Of a stretch of DNA of 64,000 nt, positions 46,149 through 56,636 are shown piece by piece. The position numbers and the translations under genes are program-made. The notes under the pieces are model-generated. The model saw only the letters and a program-made list of their open reading frames with translations, made no database searches and had not been told where the DNA came from. The DNA comes from Brasenia schreberi (Eukaryota > Streptophyta > Magnoliopsida > Nymphaeales > Cabombaceae): assembly GCA_036023115.1 (NCBI GenBank), contig JAYKKT010000061.1, positions 14,281,001-14,345,000 on the forward strand, given 5' to 3'. How positions within the stretch are numbered: position 1 is the stretch's first letter; each line of letters starts with the position of its first letter.

Positions 46149-47363
46149 GTTTAAATTCGGTTTTTACCTTACTCCTCTTATATTCAATTCAATTTTGATA
46201 CGGGGTTGTAATAATGGAGCGTGGTCTCCCCCCGAGATGTAATATTGGTGCTTGATACACAAGCACATACGTACACTTGAGCCTTAGCTCTTATCTCGTA
46301 CACAAGACACCCACATGCACTTGAGCCTTTCCGCTCTTAGTTGCACACTATTGCACACACATTGAGCATTCGCTCTTACTCAAAAGACTTTAGTAAAAGC
46401 CATGCAATTTCAATTTCGGGTTGTTAAATTCTTGTCATGTGAGTTTGTCATTTAAATTTCACACTCGCACCCAAGAAGTACGTGAGCATTTGCTCCACAA
46501 TCTCATGCACCTTTTGAGCCTTTGTTGCTCATAAGATATAGCATATTTCTATATACTTTCAGCTGCATGGGATTTACATTTAAGTCGTGTGAGTTTGTCA
46601 TTTAAGCTTCCACACTTGCACACAAGAGCACTCGAGCACTTGCTCTACACTCTCACGCACATTTTGGGCCTTCGTTGCCCATAAGATATAGAGTATCTAT
46701 ATACTTTCAGCTGCATGAGTTTTACGTTCAGTTGTGTACGTATTTACATTTCGGGTAGTTCAATTTCAGTTGTGTGAGTTGTCTTTCCATTTATACACAA
46801 CACACACGAACACATTGAGCCTTCCCGCTCATATATACTTATATTTCAATTTCGGCAAGTTTAATTCAAGTCGTGTGAGTTTGTCATTTCAATTTTACAC
46901 TCACACACGCGTGCATTGAGCCTTTCCGCTCTTAATATAAGTATATCTCCCTTCCGCAATTTACATTCAAGTCGTGTGAGTTCCTTTTAAGGTTCAGGTA
47001 TTTCCCTTTCAGCTGCGTGAGTTGCACTTATATTTCAGGTATTTACTTTAAGATGTGTGTGTGTGAGTTGCTTTAAATTCAAGCTTAGCTCACATCATAT
47101 CAAACCTGAAGAGAGTTCGTGCATCCTTGCATTTTGCGTATTTTCAAAGAGGATACCCCGAAACTACGCTGAAACTCGCTCAATTTAGGCCACTCAAAGC
47201 ACACACATCCGGCCCAAATAGCTTAAAAGCTCAAAGACTTGGATACGGATAACCCCATAATAAAAACTGCAACTTAGGCAAACAAAATCGTCAAATACTC
47301 GCTTGTCTTTCAAAAGATCATATTTGTTTGAAATTGACATTTTCTAAAGCGTTTAAGCCGACC

Positions 47364-47381
47364 CTTGAACACCGGTTCAAG
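47364..47381 (+). other. U5 hairpin 1 (TE-F 3' LTR), compensated form
   Basis: CTTGAAC (47364-47370) pairs exactly with GTTCAAG (47375-47381). TE-H, TE-G and TE-L have CTTGCGC with GTGCAAG. Confidence 0.68.
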
Positions 47382-47557
47382 AAGGTTTCAAGCGAAAAAG
47401 ATCCCGCTTGTCCACAATTGCCTTTTAAAGTCAGATATATTTCAAAATCTTCGCTAGTTTGAGTAAGCTAGCTGGCACACCTTTAAAAGCAACGTAAACT
47501 CGAAAAGACTTGTTTCTAGTCTTGTAAACCAAGAGCTAGGAATTTTCATGTCTTACA

Positions 47558-47562
47558 GCAGA
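47558..47562. repeat. Target-site duplication of TE-F, right copy
   Basis: GCAGA, against GCAGG at 17322-17326. Confidence 0.85.
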
Positions 47563-48334
47563 GATGGGGAAAGAATTACCACGGTCCCTCCCGGAGTGTC
47601 CCGTGGTTTGAGGCAAAGAGGCAGAAAACTGCTCTTTTGAGCTTTTGGTTACTTTTTTCCTTTTTTTTATAGAGGGTCTCCCTTTGGGAGTATTTTTTCT
47701 TTGTTTCCTCTTTTCCATAGAAGAAACGATTTTTTTCTTTTTGATTCAGCTTTCTTTTGGAAAAAGACTCTTGTAGGGGTTTTCTCTTTTTGCTTTTTGC
47801 CAAGTTTTCCTTTTAGAGAAGAGAAGAGAAGAGGAGAAGGACTTATCCCAATGATCTACTCGATTCATCCCATATCAGCTTATTTAGAAATAGCACATAC
47901 TACTTGCAAGTATCTTGTTATTTTGAACCAGGCCTTCCTTTGTAAGAAGAAGAATTTTGAAATGTAACCCATATGTTTTTGAAAACTCCGCTTTTTCGCA
48001 AGCATCGATTCTCTTATTCCGGGTTGCACGATCTACCTTGATCCTCACTCACAAAGTTTCAAAGGAGATTTCTTCCAAAATATTTTCGCAATAGGATTTA
48101 TCTTAGACCCTACACATGGTATTTTTTCAAATATTGGGCATTCATAGGGTCTGCTAAATTCCTACCCTCAACATCGACTAACCAGTATGCATTGTTCGTG
48201 GTGGTTTCATGTACAACATAAGGACCATCCCACTTGGGCCCCCACTTTCCAAGTGGATGTGGGCCACGATGTTGGATGGTTTTTCAAAGGAGATTTCTTC
48301 CAAAATATTTTTGCAATAGGATTTATCTTAGACC
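47563..48334 (-). other. TE-E 3' region, pol-proximal part
   Basis: Continues the TE-E 3' region from 17326. It contains the conserved hairpin (47578-47607) and, on the plus strand, an open frame at 47701-47967 (88 codons) with AYLEIAHTTCKYLVILNQAF. From 48060 to 48284 lies the first unit of a 225-bp tandem duplication, so the end of integrase appears twice. Confidence 0.85.
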
Positions 48335-48475
48335 CTACACATGGTATTTTTTAAAATATTGGGCATTCATAGGGTCTGCTAAATTCCTACCCTCAACATC
48401 GACTAACCAGTATGCATTGTTCGTGGTAGTTCCATGTACAACATAAGGACCATCCCACTTGGAACGCCACTTTCC
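48060..48475 (-). repeat. 225-bp tandem duplication at the end of TE-E pol
   Basis: The segment starting CAAAGGAGATTTCTTCCAAA occurs at 48060 and again at 48285. It includes the integrase end (stop codons at 48110-48112 and 48335-48337) and the adjoining non-coding sequence. In the second unit, a deletion after CCACTTTCCA removes the stretch up to CGAGGTTTC. Confidence 0.92.
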
Positions 48476-49418
48476 ACGAGGTTTCATATGCTTCTCATAA
48501 TGTCGGGCTATCCTTTACCGGTATGCATGTGCATGATCCATAGCAAGGAGCCTTCTTTCATCTAATAAATCAAGCTCCGCCATTCTAGCATGCTGAAGTG
48601 TCTCTAGGGGAAGGTCGAGTGCAAGTGATGTATTGAATGAATGCAGTTTGGTATGAATGGGGAGAGTGGCATTTGTGCCATAGACCAACTCAAATGGCGT
48701 GGCATTTGTGGTAGTTCGGATGGAAGTCCTATAAGCCCATAAGGCTTCATCCAACTTCTCATTTCACGTCCTACCCTTCTCTAAGGTTTTCTCAATAATG
48801 CTTATGAGAGTCTTATTGGTGGCTTCGGCTTGGTTCGTTGCCTTGAGGGTAGTAGGGTGATGAGAAGTGGTGAGTTATGCCATACGTGTTACATAACTTT
48901 ACCATCCTCTCGTTCTTGAAGGGGGTGCCATTATCAGACACTAGGTCCTTTGGAACTCCAAATCGAGCCAAGATATTTTTCCTAATGAACGCCACTACAT
49001 GTTGCCCTTGAACATTAGTCAGGGAGGTAGCTTCAACCCATTTGGAAAAGTATTCAATGGCTGCTAGGATAAACCTATGCCCGTTTGATGCATTTGGAAA
49101 AATTGGTCCTATGATGTCAAATGCCCACATGGTGAATGGCCATGGGCTGACCACCTAATGCAATGTGGATGACGGGATATGAATGGCGTGTCCATGCACT
49201 TGACATGGGTGACACTTCCTAACATAGTCATGGCAATCTTGTTTTAAGGTGGACCAAAAATAACCTGCTATAAGTATTTTCATTGCCATCATGTTTGCAT
49301 TTACATGCCCTCCACATTCTCCATCGTGGAATTCATGCATTACTATCCTAGCCTCCTCCATGTCGACACACCTCAGTAAGATGCTAGTAAAACTCTTTTT
49401 GTAAAGAACACCCCCCAA
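48335..49418 (-). pseudogene. TE-E integrase (broken)
   Basis: 49155-49418 carries the zinc region (GGH, KCHPCQVHGH) and ends at a TAG. 48813-49154 carries FDIIGPI, SDNGTPF and YYPQGN, ending in the same EPSRSH frameshift as TE-F. 48515-48754 carries the beginning of the C-terminal part (LDLPLETLQHARMAELDLLD). The GPY module is damaged by the deletion and duplication at 48285-48480. The shared frameshift suggests TE-E and TE-F descend from one already-broken source. Confidence 0.87.
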
Positions 49419-49420
49419 AA

Positions 49421-50011
49421 TCAGATATCGGGTTGAAATCTTTCAATAAAAGCTTTGTCTTTAGACGAAGCGAATTCTAAAAATCCTCCATTTTCTAAGA
49501 AATCTTTAATGTCTTGAAACCAGGGTTTTTCAATAGAAGTTGGGTTGTTTTGGCAAATCTCCAAATCGTGAGTGGATGGAGTGGGTGAGTGCCATATTTC
49601 TAAGGATCGAGTTCCCAAGGTGGGATCGACCCTTAGGGCTGAGCCTAAGGATGAGAGGGCATCGGCTATGCCATTGTCCTCTCTTCCTACGTGTGTGAGT
49701 GTACACGATTGGAATGACTCGACCAGCTTGGTGGCCAATTTGTGGTATGGAAGAAGTTTTTCATTTTTGACTTGCCAAATTTTTAACACTTGGTTTATGA
49801 CAAGTAAAGAGTCTCCAAAGACTTCAATGCATGATGCCCCCAGAGTTTTTGAAATTTTCAAACCTTGTATGAGTGCTTCATACTCGGCTGTATTGTTAGA
49901 ACATTCGAAATCTAGGCGAATGGCAACGGGGATTTCTCCCTTTTCGGGGGATATGTGGATGATTCTTGCATCAGTCCCTCTTTGGTTTCGTGCCCCATCG
50001 AAGTGCATTTT
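49421..50011 (-). pseudogene. TE-E archaeal-type RNase H
   Basis: A 195-residue open frame with HFDGARNQRGTDARI (two changes in the usual GAGAG run), AEYEALIQG, FGDSLLV and VGREDNGIADALSSLGS, then part of the linker to integrase. TGA at 50012-50014 separates it from RNase H. Confidence 0.88.
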
Positions 50012-51017
50012 TCACACTTGGTTTTCGTTTAAACAGTTTGCTAAAATGTGGTTTTGAAATTGGTTTTAAAAGATGCCTTCGTTGGTCATTTCATCAAGTG
50101 TGGGATATGAATTTTCTAAGAGAAAATCAGCCACATAGTCAGCTAGGGCTTGCCCCTTAATGGAGGTCTGATGGTGGAATTTTAGGTCGTACTCCATTAA
50201 GAGGAGTTGCCATTTACCCAGCCTACCCGTGAGGATAGGTTTTTCAAACAAATGCTTGATTGGATCAAGCCTAGACACTATCCAGATCTCATGATCTAGG
50301 AAGTAATGTCGAAATTTCTAGCAGGCCCATACCAAGGCCAAGCACGTATTCTCCATGGCTTGATAGTTTCTTTCATAAGCCAATAGAGTTTTCGAAATAT
50401 AGTAAATGGCATACTCTTTATGGGTATCATCCTCATATTGAGCTAATAAAGCACCCAAGACATTCGTATACACAGAAATGTAAAGTAAAAGAGGTTTTCC
50501 TTGCTTTGGAGGGTTTAAAACTAGAGGATTAACCAAATATGCTTTTAATCTTCGAACGCTTTTTGGCAATCGTTGTCCGATACAAATTTCACCCCTTTTC
50601 TCAAAAGTTTATTGGAAGGTTCGCATCTCGTAGCGAGGTTTGAAATAAACCTTCTAATCGATTGGAGCGACCTTGGAGGCTTCGGATTTTAGTCAAATTG
50701 GAGGGTGGAGGCATATCTATGATGGCTCGACACTTAGAGGGGTCAACTTCAATGCCCCTTTGGCTTACCATAAAACCTAAAAGCTTGCCGGATTCTACTC
50801 CAAAGACACACTTTTGAGGGTTTAGTTTCATTTTATAAAGCCTCAATCTTTCGAAAACTTTTTGCAAAGATTCAATGTGTGTGCATCGGGTTTTTTATTC
50901 CACCAAGAGATCATCCACATACACTTCTAAGAGCTCATAAATTTGATCATGAAAGATCGTGGTCACGGCTCTTTGGTATGTGGCACCGGCATTTTTCAAA
51001 CCAAAGGGCATGACTGT
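50012..51017 (-). pseudogene. TE-E RNase H and RT C-terminal part, cut by TE-I
   Basis: 50066-50278 and 50318-50569 carry RNase H (SRLDPIKHLFEKPIL, LYISVYTNVLGALL). 50601-50867 carries the RT thumb/connection (LNPQKCVFGVESGKLLGFMV). The region 50868-51017 holds the palm with YVDDLL-type codons and PFGLKNAGATYQ, and ends at CATGACTGT, where an LTR begins at 51018. RT fingers are absent. Confidence 0.86.
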
Positions 51018-52922
51018 TGAAAACAACGAAAATTCTTGCTTCTGGTTTTTAAGCTGGAAATGAACTTTTTCGCATCTACGTCGTTTCTATGGGTGTGCCA
51101 GCTAGCTTGCTCAAGCTAGCGAAGTTTTTGAAATATCTGACTTTTGGGTAATTGTGAGAAAGCGGGATCTTTTAGCTTTAAACCTTCTTGAACCGATGCT
51201 CAAGGGTCAGCTTAAGTGCTTATAGACTTCGATAAAAACAATTTTAACTCTGAAAATATAAGTGTTTGAAATATGGATTTGATTCGTGCCTACGTTGTAA
51301 ATTTTATGTATGGGGCTGTACGATTCCAAGTTTTTGAGTTTTAGCTATTTAGGCCAGATATGTGTGCGCACAAGTGGCCTAATTTTAGCGTGTTTGAAAG
51401 TAGATTCGGGGTTTCTTTTGAAAACACTCGAATGCAAGGATGCACAAATATTTTTCGGGTTTGATATGATGATGTGAGCTAGGCTCGAATTGAAAGCAAC
51501 TCACACACACAACTTAATGTAAATACCCGAATGGAAGTGCAACTCATGCAGCTTAAGAGAAATACCCGAACTTGAAAGCAACTAACACGACTTGAATGTA
51601 AATTGCATAATTGAAATATACTTATATCTTAAAAGCGGAAAGGCTCAATGTGAGTGAGTGCTCTTGGTGTGTAAATGGAAAGACAACTCACACGACTTGA
51701 ATTGAACTTGCCGAAATTGAAATATAAGTATATAGTAAGAGCGGAAAGGCTCAATTGTGAGTGAGTGCTTTTAGTGTGTAAATGCAAAGACAACTCACAC
51801 AACTTGAATTGAACCCACCCGGAAATGTAAGTGCGTACACGACTGAATGTAAAACTCACGCAGCTGGAAAATATAGAAGTATGCTATATCTTATGAGCAA
51901 CAAAGGCTCAAAATGTGCATGAGAGTGTAGAGCAAGTGCTCGAGTACTTCTTGCGTGCGAGTGTGAAATTTAAATGACAAACTCACACGACGTGAATGTA
52001 ACAACCCGAATTGAATTGCATCTCACACAGCTTTCACTAAAGTAAATACCTAAAGGGAAATAAATACTTTAGCTTAAGAGCGGAAAGGCTCAATGTGTGT
52101 GCAATCGTGTGCAATTAAGAGCGGAAAGGCTCAAGTGTACGTGGGTGTCTTGTGTATGTCTAAGAGCAATATGGCTCAAGTGTACGTGTGTGCTTCGTGT
52201 ATCAAGCACGAATATTACATTTCGGGGGGAGAATACGCTCCGTTATTACAACCCCGTATCAAATTGAATTTACTTTGAATAGGAAGAGCAACTTGATATA
52301 TATTTTGAAAGACTTACACTTTTCCTAAGTTGAAGTCGGGATTTTGCTAGGTCGTATCCACCTTCTTTGTGCTAAGCCCGGGTTCAACTTGTGCAAGTCC
52401 ACCTTGAGGTAGTTCAGCCCCTTTTGCAGTGGTCAAGTTGTTGCAGCCGAGGTAGGTTCTTATGGTGCAGTCGGCTCAAGTCTTGGAGTTCGGCCAAGTT
52501 CAAGATGGGTGAAAGGTTTCAGCCAAGGAGAGCTAAGTCAAGTCGGTTGGGAGTGGGGCGAGGTGAGATTGGAGCTTGGGTTCGTTTGGGGGCAGCCAAG
52601 TGGTTTGGGGCTTTAGGGTGGTATGAGTTCGGTCAAGGTGGGTCGGGGTTGATGGTAGTGGCAAGTAGGGCTGATGGTGGCCGGGAGATGGTAGTGGCAA
52701 GTAGGTCGGCAGGTTGTTGGATGTGTGGCGCTAGGGTATGTCAAGGTAGCAAGGTGTGTTGCGGGTATGGCAGGGGTTGGTGTGACTATGGCAGAGGGTT
52801 GGTGATGCTGGCTAGATGGCGCTCAGGTGGGGTGTCTAGGGTGATGAGGTGAAGGTTAGGTGGGTCGGTTTGGAGTGGGGTGGATTGAATGAAGTTGGCT
52901 GGGATATGGCTGGGTGGTATGG

Positions 52923-53092
52923 GTTAGGTTTTGGTGGTATGGCTAGGTGGAGATGGGCTAGGTTAGGTGGGGATGGGCTAGGTGGTATGAGTTAGGTTTT
53001 GGTGGTATGGCTAGGTGGAGATGGGCTAGGTTAGGTGGGGATGGGCTAGGTGGTATGAGTTAGGTTTTGGTGGTATGGCTAGGTGGTGGGTT
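52923..53092 (-). repeat. 68-bp tandem repeat in TE-I LTR
   Basis: Units start at 52923, 52991 and 53059 with GTTAGGTTTTGGTGGTATGG, about 2.5 copies, inside the TTAGG-rich tract. Confidence 0.92.
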
Positions 53093-53528
53093 AGGTCTTA
53101 GGTCGAGTGCAACTAGGTTGCAGCAAAAGGGGCGAGGGTTAGGTTTAGGTGGGGTGTCCAGGGTGAGGTGGTGAAGGTTAGGTCGGCTAGGTGAAAATGG
53201 GTTAGGTTTTGGTGGGTCGGCTAGGTGGAGATGGGCTAGGTTAGGTGGGTCGGCTAGGTGGAGATGGGCTAGGTTAGGGTTAGGTTTAGGCACCTACCTC
53301 TTGGAGTCGGTCCACCCATTTGCAGCTTCAAATCCACGCCATTTGCATGTTGCTGAAGCCCTTTGGTTAGGACTAGGTCCATACATGGCTTGAACCCACA
53401 CCCTTCATCAAGCCCACATGGCTAGCCCACTTGAAAATATCAAGCCCACCATTTCTCTCTCCTACTTTATGCACTCTCCCAAGCTCTCACTTTGAAATTC
53501 ACGTGAGTTTATGGCACCCCCTCACCTC

Positions 53529-53536
53529 TATTTATA
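53529..53536 (-). promoter_or_regulatory. TATA box of TE-I LTR
   Basis: The minus strand reads TATAAATA before GAGGTGAGGGGGTG, with CACGTG about 25 bases downstream. Confidence 0.7.
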
Positions 53537-54043
53537 GGCAAATGAGGTGGGTGTTGGGTATGGATCTGGAATTTGGATTTTGAGATCCAAATCTGATCCA
53601 AACACTATTTGGATCTGGATCTGGATATTTGGGTCCAGATCCAATCCAAATTTTCATTTCTTCAGTCCTTCTTGGCGTTTCGAGACAGACAGTTTTTGCG
53701 GGCCTTGGCTTCATCAGTGCTCCGTCTTGGGCTGGGTCTTCCCTAACCTTTTCGTCCGAACTCCTTCTCACCTTCTAGACTTCGTTTTGTCTGAATCTTG
53801 GGATTTCAAGCTTGGTCTTGGATTTTTCAGGTCTTGTTGATGCCTTGACTTTGCATTTCATACCCCAGGGTTGAAATCTGCTTCTGGCCTGGGCTTTGCT
53901 TTTTGGTCCCGAATTACGGCTTTGACGCTCTGTCGGGCTTTTCTCTGAACGGGCTTCAACTTTCCTTTTCTTTCTTGCTTTGGCCTTGAGATGGCTTTTT
54001 AAGTTTGGGAATTTCAAAATATGGCATTTTTGCGGTGTTTAGA

Positions 54044-55050
54044 GATGCCCCCCTTTGGCATTATCCAAATTTAAGAAGAAAGCACCCCTTTTGTAATTTT
54101 TCTCTCAAAGTTTTTCGAGAATACACCATTCTTTGCTTCGTAAAAACCTATTTTCTTTGACCACAGGAGGGGATTTTTAGTCAAAAGGAGACTTTTTCTA
54201 GCTGCTTTTCCTATATATGATCATGCATGAATGACTCTTTGAATGCATGCATGAGTGAATTTTTTTTTATTTGGGGGTTTTTGAGCCCGAAGAGAGCCTT
54301 TTGAGGCTGACTGCTCCGAGCAGGTTTTTACCCATGTCTTTTTGACATTTTCGGTTTTTTTCGAGCCTGGAGAGAGCCCTTTGAGGCTGTCTACTCCAAG
54401 TAGGTTCTACCCATTTTGTGGGTTTTTGAAAATTTCTTTTTCAAAAGGAACTCCTTTTATCTTTTATCGAAAGGACTTCCAATTTTTCATACTTCCCTTT
54501 ATTTGGGTTTCAATACTTACTACTAAGTAGAGGTTTTTGATAGGAAATCTTGGAAAATATCTCAAAGTTCCATTTCCTACAAAACAAAGTCGAGTTCTCA
54601 AACCAAATGAAATCCAAATAAGTAGATTCTATTCCTACTTTAGGATTTTCAGAGTTTGAACCTTTTTCCTTAGGGATAAGCTGCGGGGATATGGGCAAGA
54701 GATACCACGATCCCTTCTGAAGCATCTCATGGTTTTAGGCAAAGAGTCGGAAAATCGCTCTTTTGAGCTTTGGCTTTTTCTTTTTCTTTTTCAAGAGAAG
54801 ACCTCTTTTGAAGAAGTTTTGTATTCCCTTTTCTGGGAAGGCTTCTTTTTCAAGCAGTTTTTGCATTATCTTTTTCTTTTTTCCTTTTCTTTCAAAGAGA
54901 AGACCTCTTTCGGAGGAGTTTTTGTATTTCCTGTTTATGAAGGGAAGACCTCTTCTTGGAGTTGTTTTTGTTTTCTCCTTTTTTCTTTTTTTCTTTTGGA
55001 TGTCGCCAATTTTCCTTTTTGGAGAGAAAAGTAAAATGGGGGGAAAGCTT
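54044..55050 (-). other. TE-I 3' region with polypurine tract
   Basis: GCCAAAGGGGGGCATC on the minus strand (54044-54059) is the polypurine tract, with a longer G run than in other copies. A degenerate conserved hairpin lies at about 54703-54732. The region 54780-55020 is very T-rich on the plus strand (AAAGAGAAGACC-type repeats). Open frames on the plus strand here are phenylalanine-rich and have no recognised domain. Confidence 0.83.
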
Positions 55051-55188
55051 TAAAACATATATGGTTTAAACATATGTACAGGGTTGTCTGGAAGGCTCCT
55101 AGGTTTCTAGACTCAAAATAGCCCTTTGGGGCTGCTTTTGCAAAACTAGGTAATTTGAGAAAAATCGTGGGATTTTGGGGTGTTTACA
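55051..55188 (-). repeat. TE-J: first 138 bp of an LTR
   Basis: The reverse complement starts TGTAAACACCCCAAAATCCC and matches the start of the TE-G and TE-H LTRs up to ATATATGTTTTAAA. It adjoins TE-K's protease tail at 55189. The break lies in the same TTTAAAA sequence at which TE-H's 3' LTR begins. Confidence 0.88.
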
Positions 55189-55711
55189 AAAGTCACCCTC
55201 AGCTTTAGGGAATACAGAATTTCCCATGCTTATCAGGTCACCTAGCCTTTGAGGATAATCTGGGGCAAGTCTTCGTCGAACCGCCCAAGCTCATCCTTGA
55301 AAAGCCTAAGAAGGTGTTGTACATCAAAGGGCAGCCCAAGGCTCGCCCACTCAAAACCATCACGATCCTAGGAAAGACCAATTGTCGTCTATTCCCCAAA
55401 ACCCTAGATAAAAAGCCATACGAGCATAACATGGACGATAGTAAGTTCCAAAATCATGAATTATATCAAAACTTTTCAAAAAACAAAAAATCGTAGAACA
55501 TGCTATTGAACATGGGATACATGCCCTATCATAGTCTAGGGACACAAAGCCAGGGTCTCCTCGAGCCCATAATGCCTAGAGCAAACCCAAGCTGATCGGC
55601 TATACTCCCAAAATACCACCAGAACCACCACCTGTGACCACCTGGGTCAAGGGTGCCCTGAAACCTAGTGAAGCAGAAACCTACGATTTAGACCTCTTGT
55701 TTAGAGTCTAA
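55189..55711 (+). pseudogene. TE-K gag-pro C-terminal end
   Basis: Homologous to TE-F 39008-39528, after the protease core. The open part 55314-55496 contains YIKGQPKARPLKTITILGKT. A small deletion near 55595 (AGCTGATCGGC) and stops break it. It ends TAA at 55709-55711. Confidence 0.84.
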
Positions 55712-55714
55712 CTT

Positions 55715-56636
55715 GTGGTGTTTTCCTTTATAGGTATGATGAAAGATCCCTTCTTAAACCAAAATCCAAAAAAATTGAAAAATCTCGAAATTCAAAAACA
55801 AATTGAAAAATCCCAAAAACCAAAAACATTTGAAAAGTGTAAAAAAATCGAAAAAGGTGTTGTTTGTATAGCTCCAAGTGTCTTTGCTTTACAAAAAGCC
55901 AAAAAAATTGAAAAATTAAAAATTTCCAAAAACAAAATCCTGTATATACTAGCTCCTGGTAAAAATTTGGAAGAGGTCAAAGATTTCGAAGAAAAAATGG
56001 TCTTCATAACAAGACACAAAGCTTCGAAACCTATAGAAATTCCAAAACAAAAACCAGGTGTTTTTAAAACCCATGCATCAAGTTCAAATTCCCTAGGATT
56101 CAATACTCTCGAGAATGATCGAAGCACGGAAGAAGACCCCCTTCTCCTTGAAGAGGATTCAACTTCCGAGCTCCCCGAGTTTCATAAAATTCTCGATTTT
56201 GAAAAACCTTCCAATTCTGTAGGAGGGGATTTCATAGAGATCAACCTAGGGAGTGAAACAAAGCCCAAACACATTAAGATAGGCGCATGTTTGCATGAGC
56301 ATGAAAAAGCATCATTCATTGCATTCTTGAAAAACCTATATCGATGTGTTTGCATGGACGTATGAAGACATGCCGGGTATAGACCCAAGAGTCGTAGAGC
56401 ATTGTCTTCCCATAAAGCAAAAGCTTAGAAAGATTCATCCGAGCATACATGCGCAAGTTAAAGAGGGTTTAGAAGATCTGTTGAAGGTCGGTTTTATAAA
56501 ACCCATTACGTATTGTGATTGATTGTCAAATATTGTTGTAGTTCGAAAAACCAATGGGAAAATTTGAATATTCATCGATTTTAGAAACCTGAATAAAGCC
56601 ACTCGAAAGGATAACTTTCCTTTACCTAACATTGAT
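55715..56636 (+). pseudogene. TE-K pol linker and RT N-terminus (broken)
   Basis: 55715-56365 is a 216-residue frame that begins in the same frame as the upstream TAA. It has the lysine-rich linker (residues 1-130), then DFEKPSNSVGGDFIEINLG and IGACLHEHEKASFIAFLK. One extra A near 56332 shifts the frame. The region 56366-56636 retains FIKPITYCDWLSN-like and FRNLNKAT-like segments with a TGA and another stop. Confidence 0.86.

Larger units (their letters stand above)
17327..47557 (+). mobile_element. TE-F: complete-length Tat-lineage LTR retrotransposon with nested insertions
   Basis: It has two LTRs, a primer binding site, gag-pro, pol, a 3' region and polypurine tract, and a target-site duplication. 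Without TE-G and TE-H it would be about 14 kb. Its 5' LTR is split by TE-G at 19812/35949. It is inserted in the 3' region of TE-E in the opposite orientation. Pol has many stops and frameshifts, while gag-pro keeps a 533-codon frame. Confidence 0.95.
44505..47557 (+). repeat. TE-F 3' LTR (3,053 bp)
   Basis: TGTAAACACCCC to GTCTTACA. It has a good TATA box (TATAAATA, 45201-45208), CACGTG (45235-45240), a CCTAA tract (45445-45590), a GCGCC tract (45600-45850), GTAAGT (46143-46148), the GATACGGGG block (46196-46235), hairpin repeats, and U5 hairpins 1 (47364-47381) and 2 (47453-47472). Confidence 0.95.
13667..51017 (-). mobile_element. TE-E: Tat-lineage LTR retrotransposon, 3' half, split by TE-F
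   Basis: The minus-strand 3' LTR is 13667-16704 and the internal region continues at 16705-17326. TE-F occupies 17327-47557 and the internal region resumes at 47563, running to RT at 51017, where TE-I is inserted. The sequence across the TE-F site matches the uninterrupted TE-A sequence GTCGCAGGGATGGG, which proves continuity. RT fingers, gag and 5' LTR are missing. Confidence 0.9.
51018..54043 (-). repeat. TE-I 3' LTR (3,026 bp)
   Basis: Plus-strand ends TGAAAACA (51018) and TGTTTAGA (54043). On the minus strand it holds TATAAATA (53529-53536), CACGTG (53501-53506), a GGTTAGG-rich tract with a 68-bp tandem repeat (52923-53092), GTAAGT (52312-52317), the GATACGGGG block (52203-52263) and U5 hairpins 2 (51101-51120) and 1 (51187-51204). 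It is very close to the TE-E LTR. Confidence 0.92.
51018..55050 (-). mobile_element. TE-I: 3' LTR and 3' region of another element, inserted in TE-E
   Basis: The LTR (51018-54043) lies on the left and the 3' region (54044-55050) on the right, so the element reads on the minus strand. Its pol, gag and 5' LTR are missing: at 55050 the 3' region stops in the GGGGGGAAAGC context and an LTR fragment of another element begins. ACTGT at 51013-51017 would be the left target-site copy; the right copy is lost. Confidence 0.87.

Noticed and set aside
13667..54043. TE-E LTR and TE-I LTR as the two LTRs of one element
   Set aside because: The TE-I LTR is flanked on its left by the interior of RT, not by a primer binding site, and on its right by a polypurine tract and a second 3' region. 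It is a separate 3' LTR.
54729..55053. Phe-rich open frames of about 100 codons that could look like membrane proteins
   Set aside because: They come from T-rich repeats in the TE-I 3' region; no signal peptide or family match, and they are not kept at this length elsewhere. Not supported as an env-like gene.
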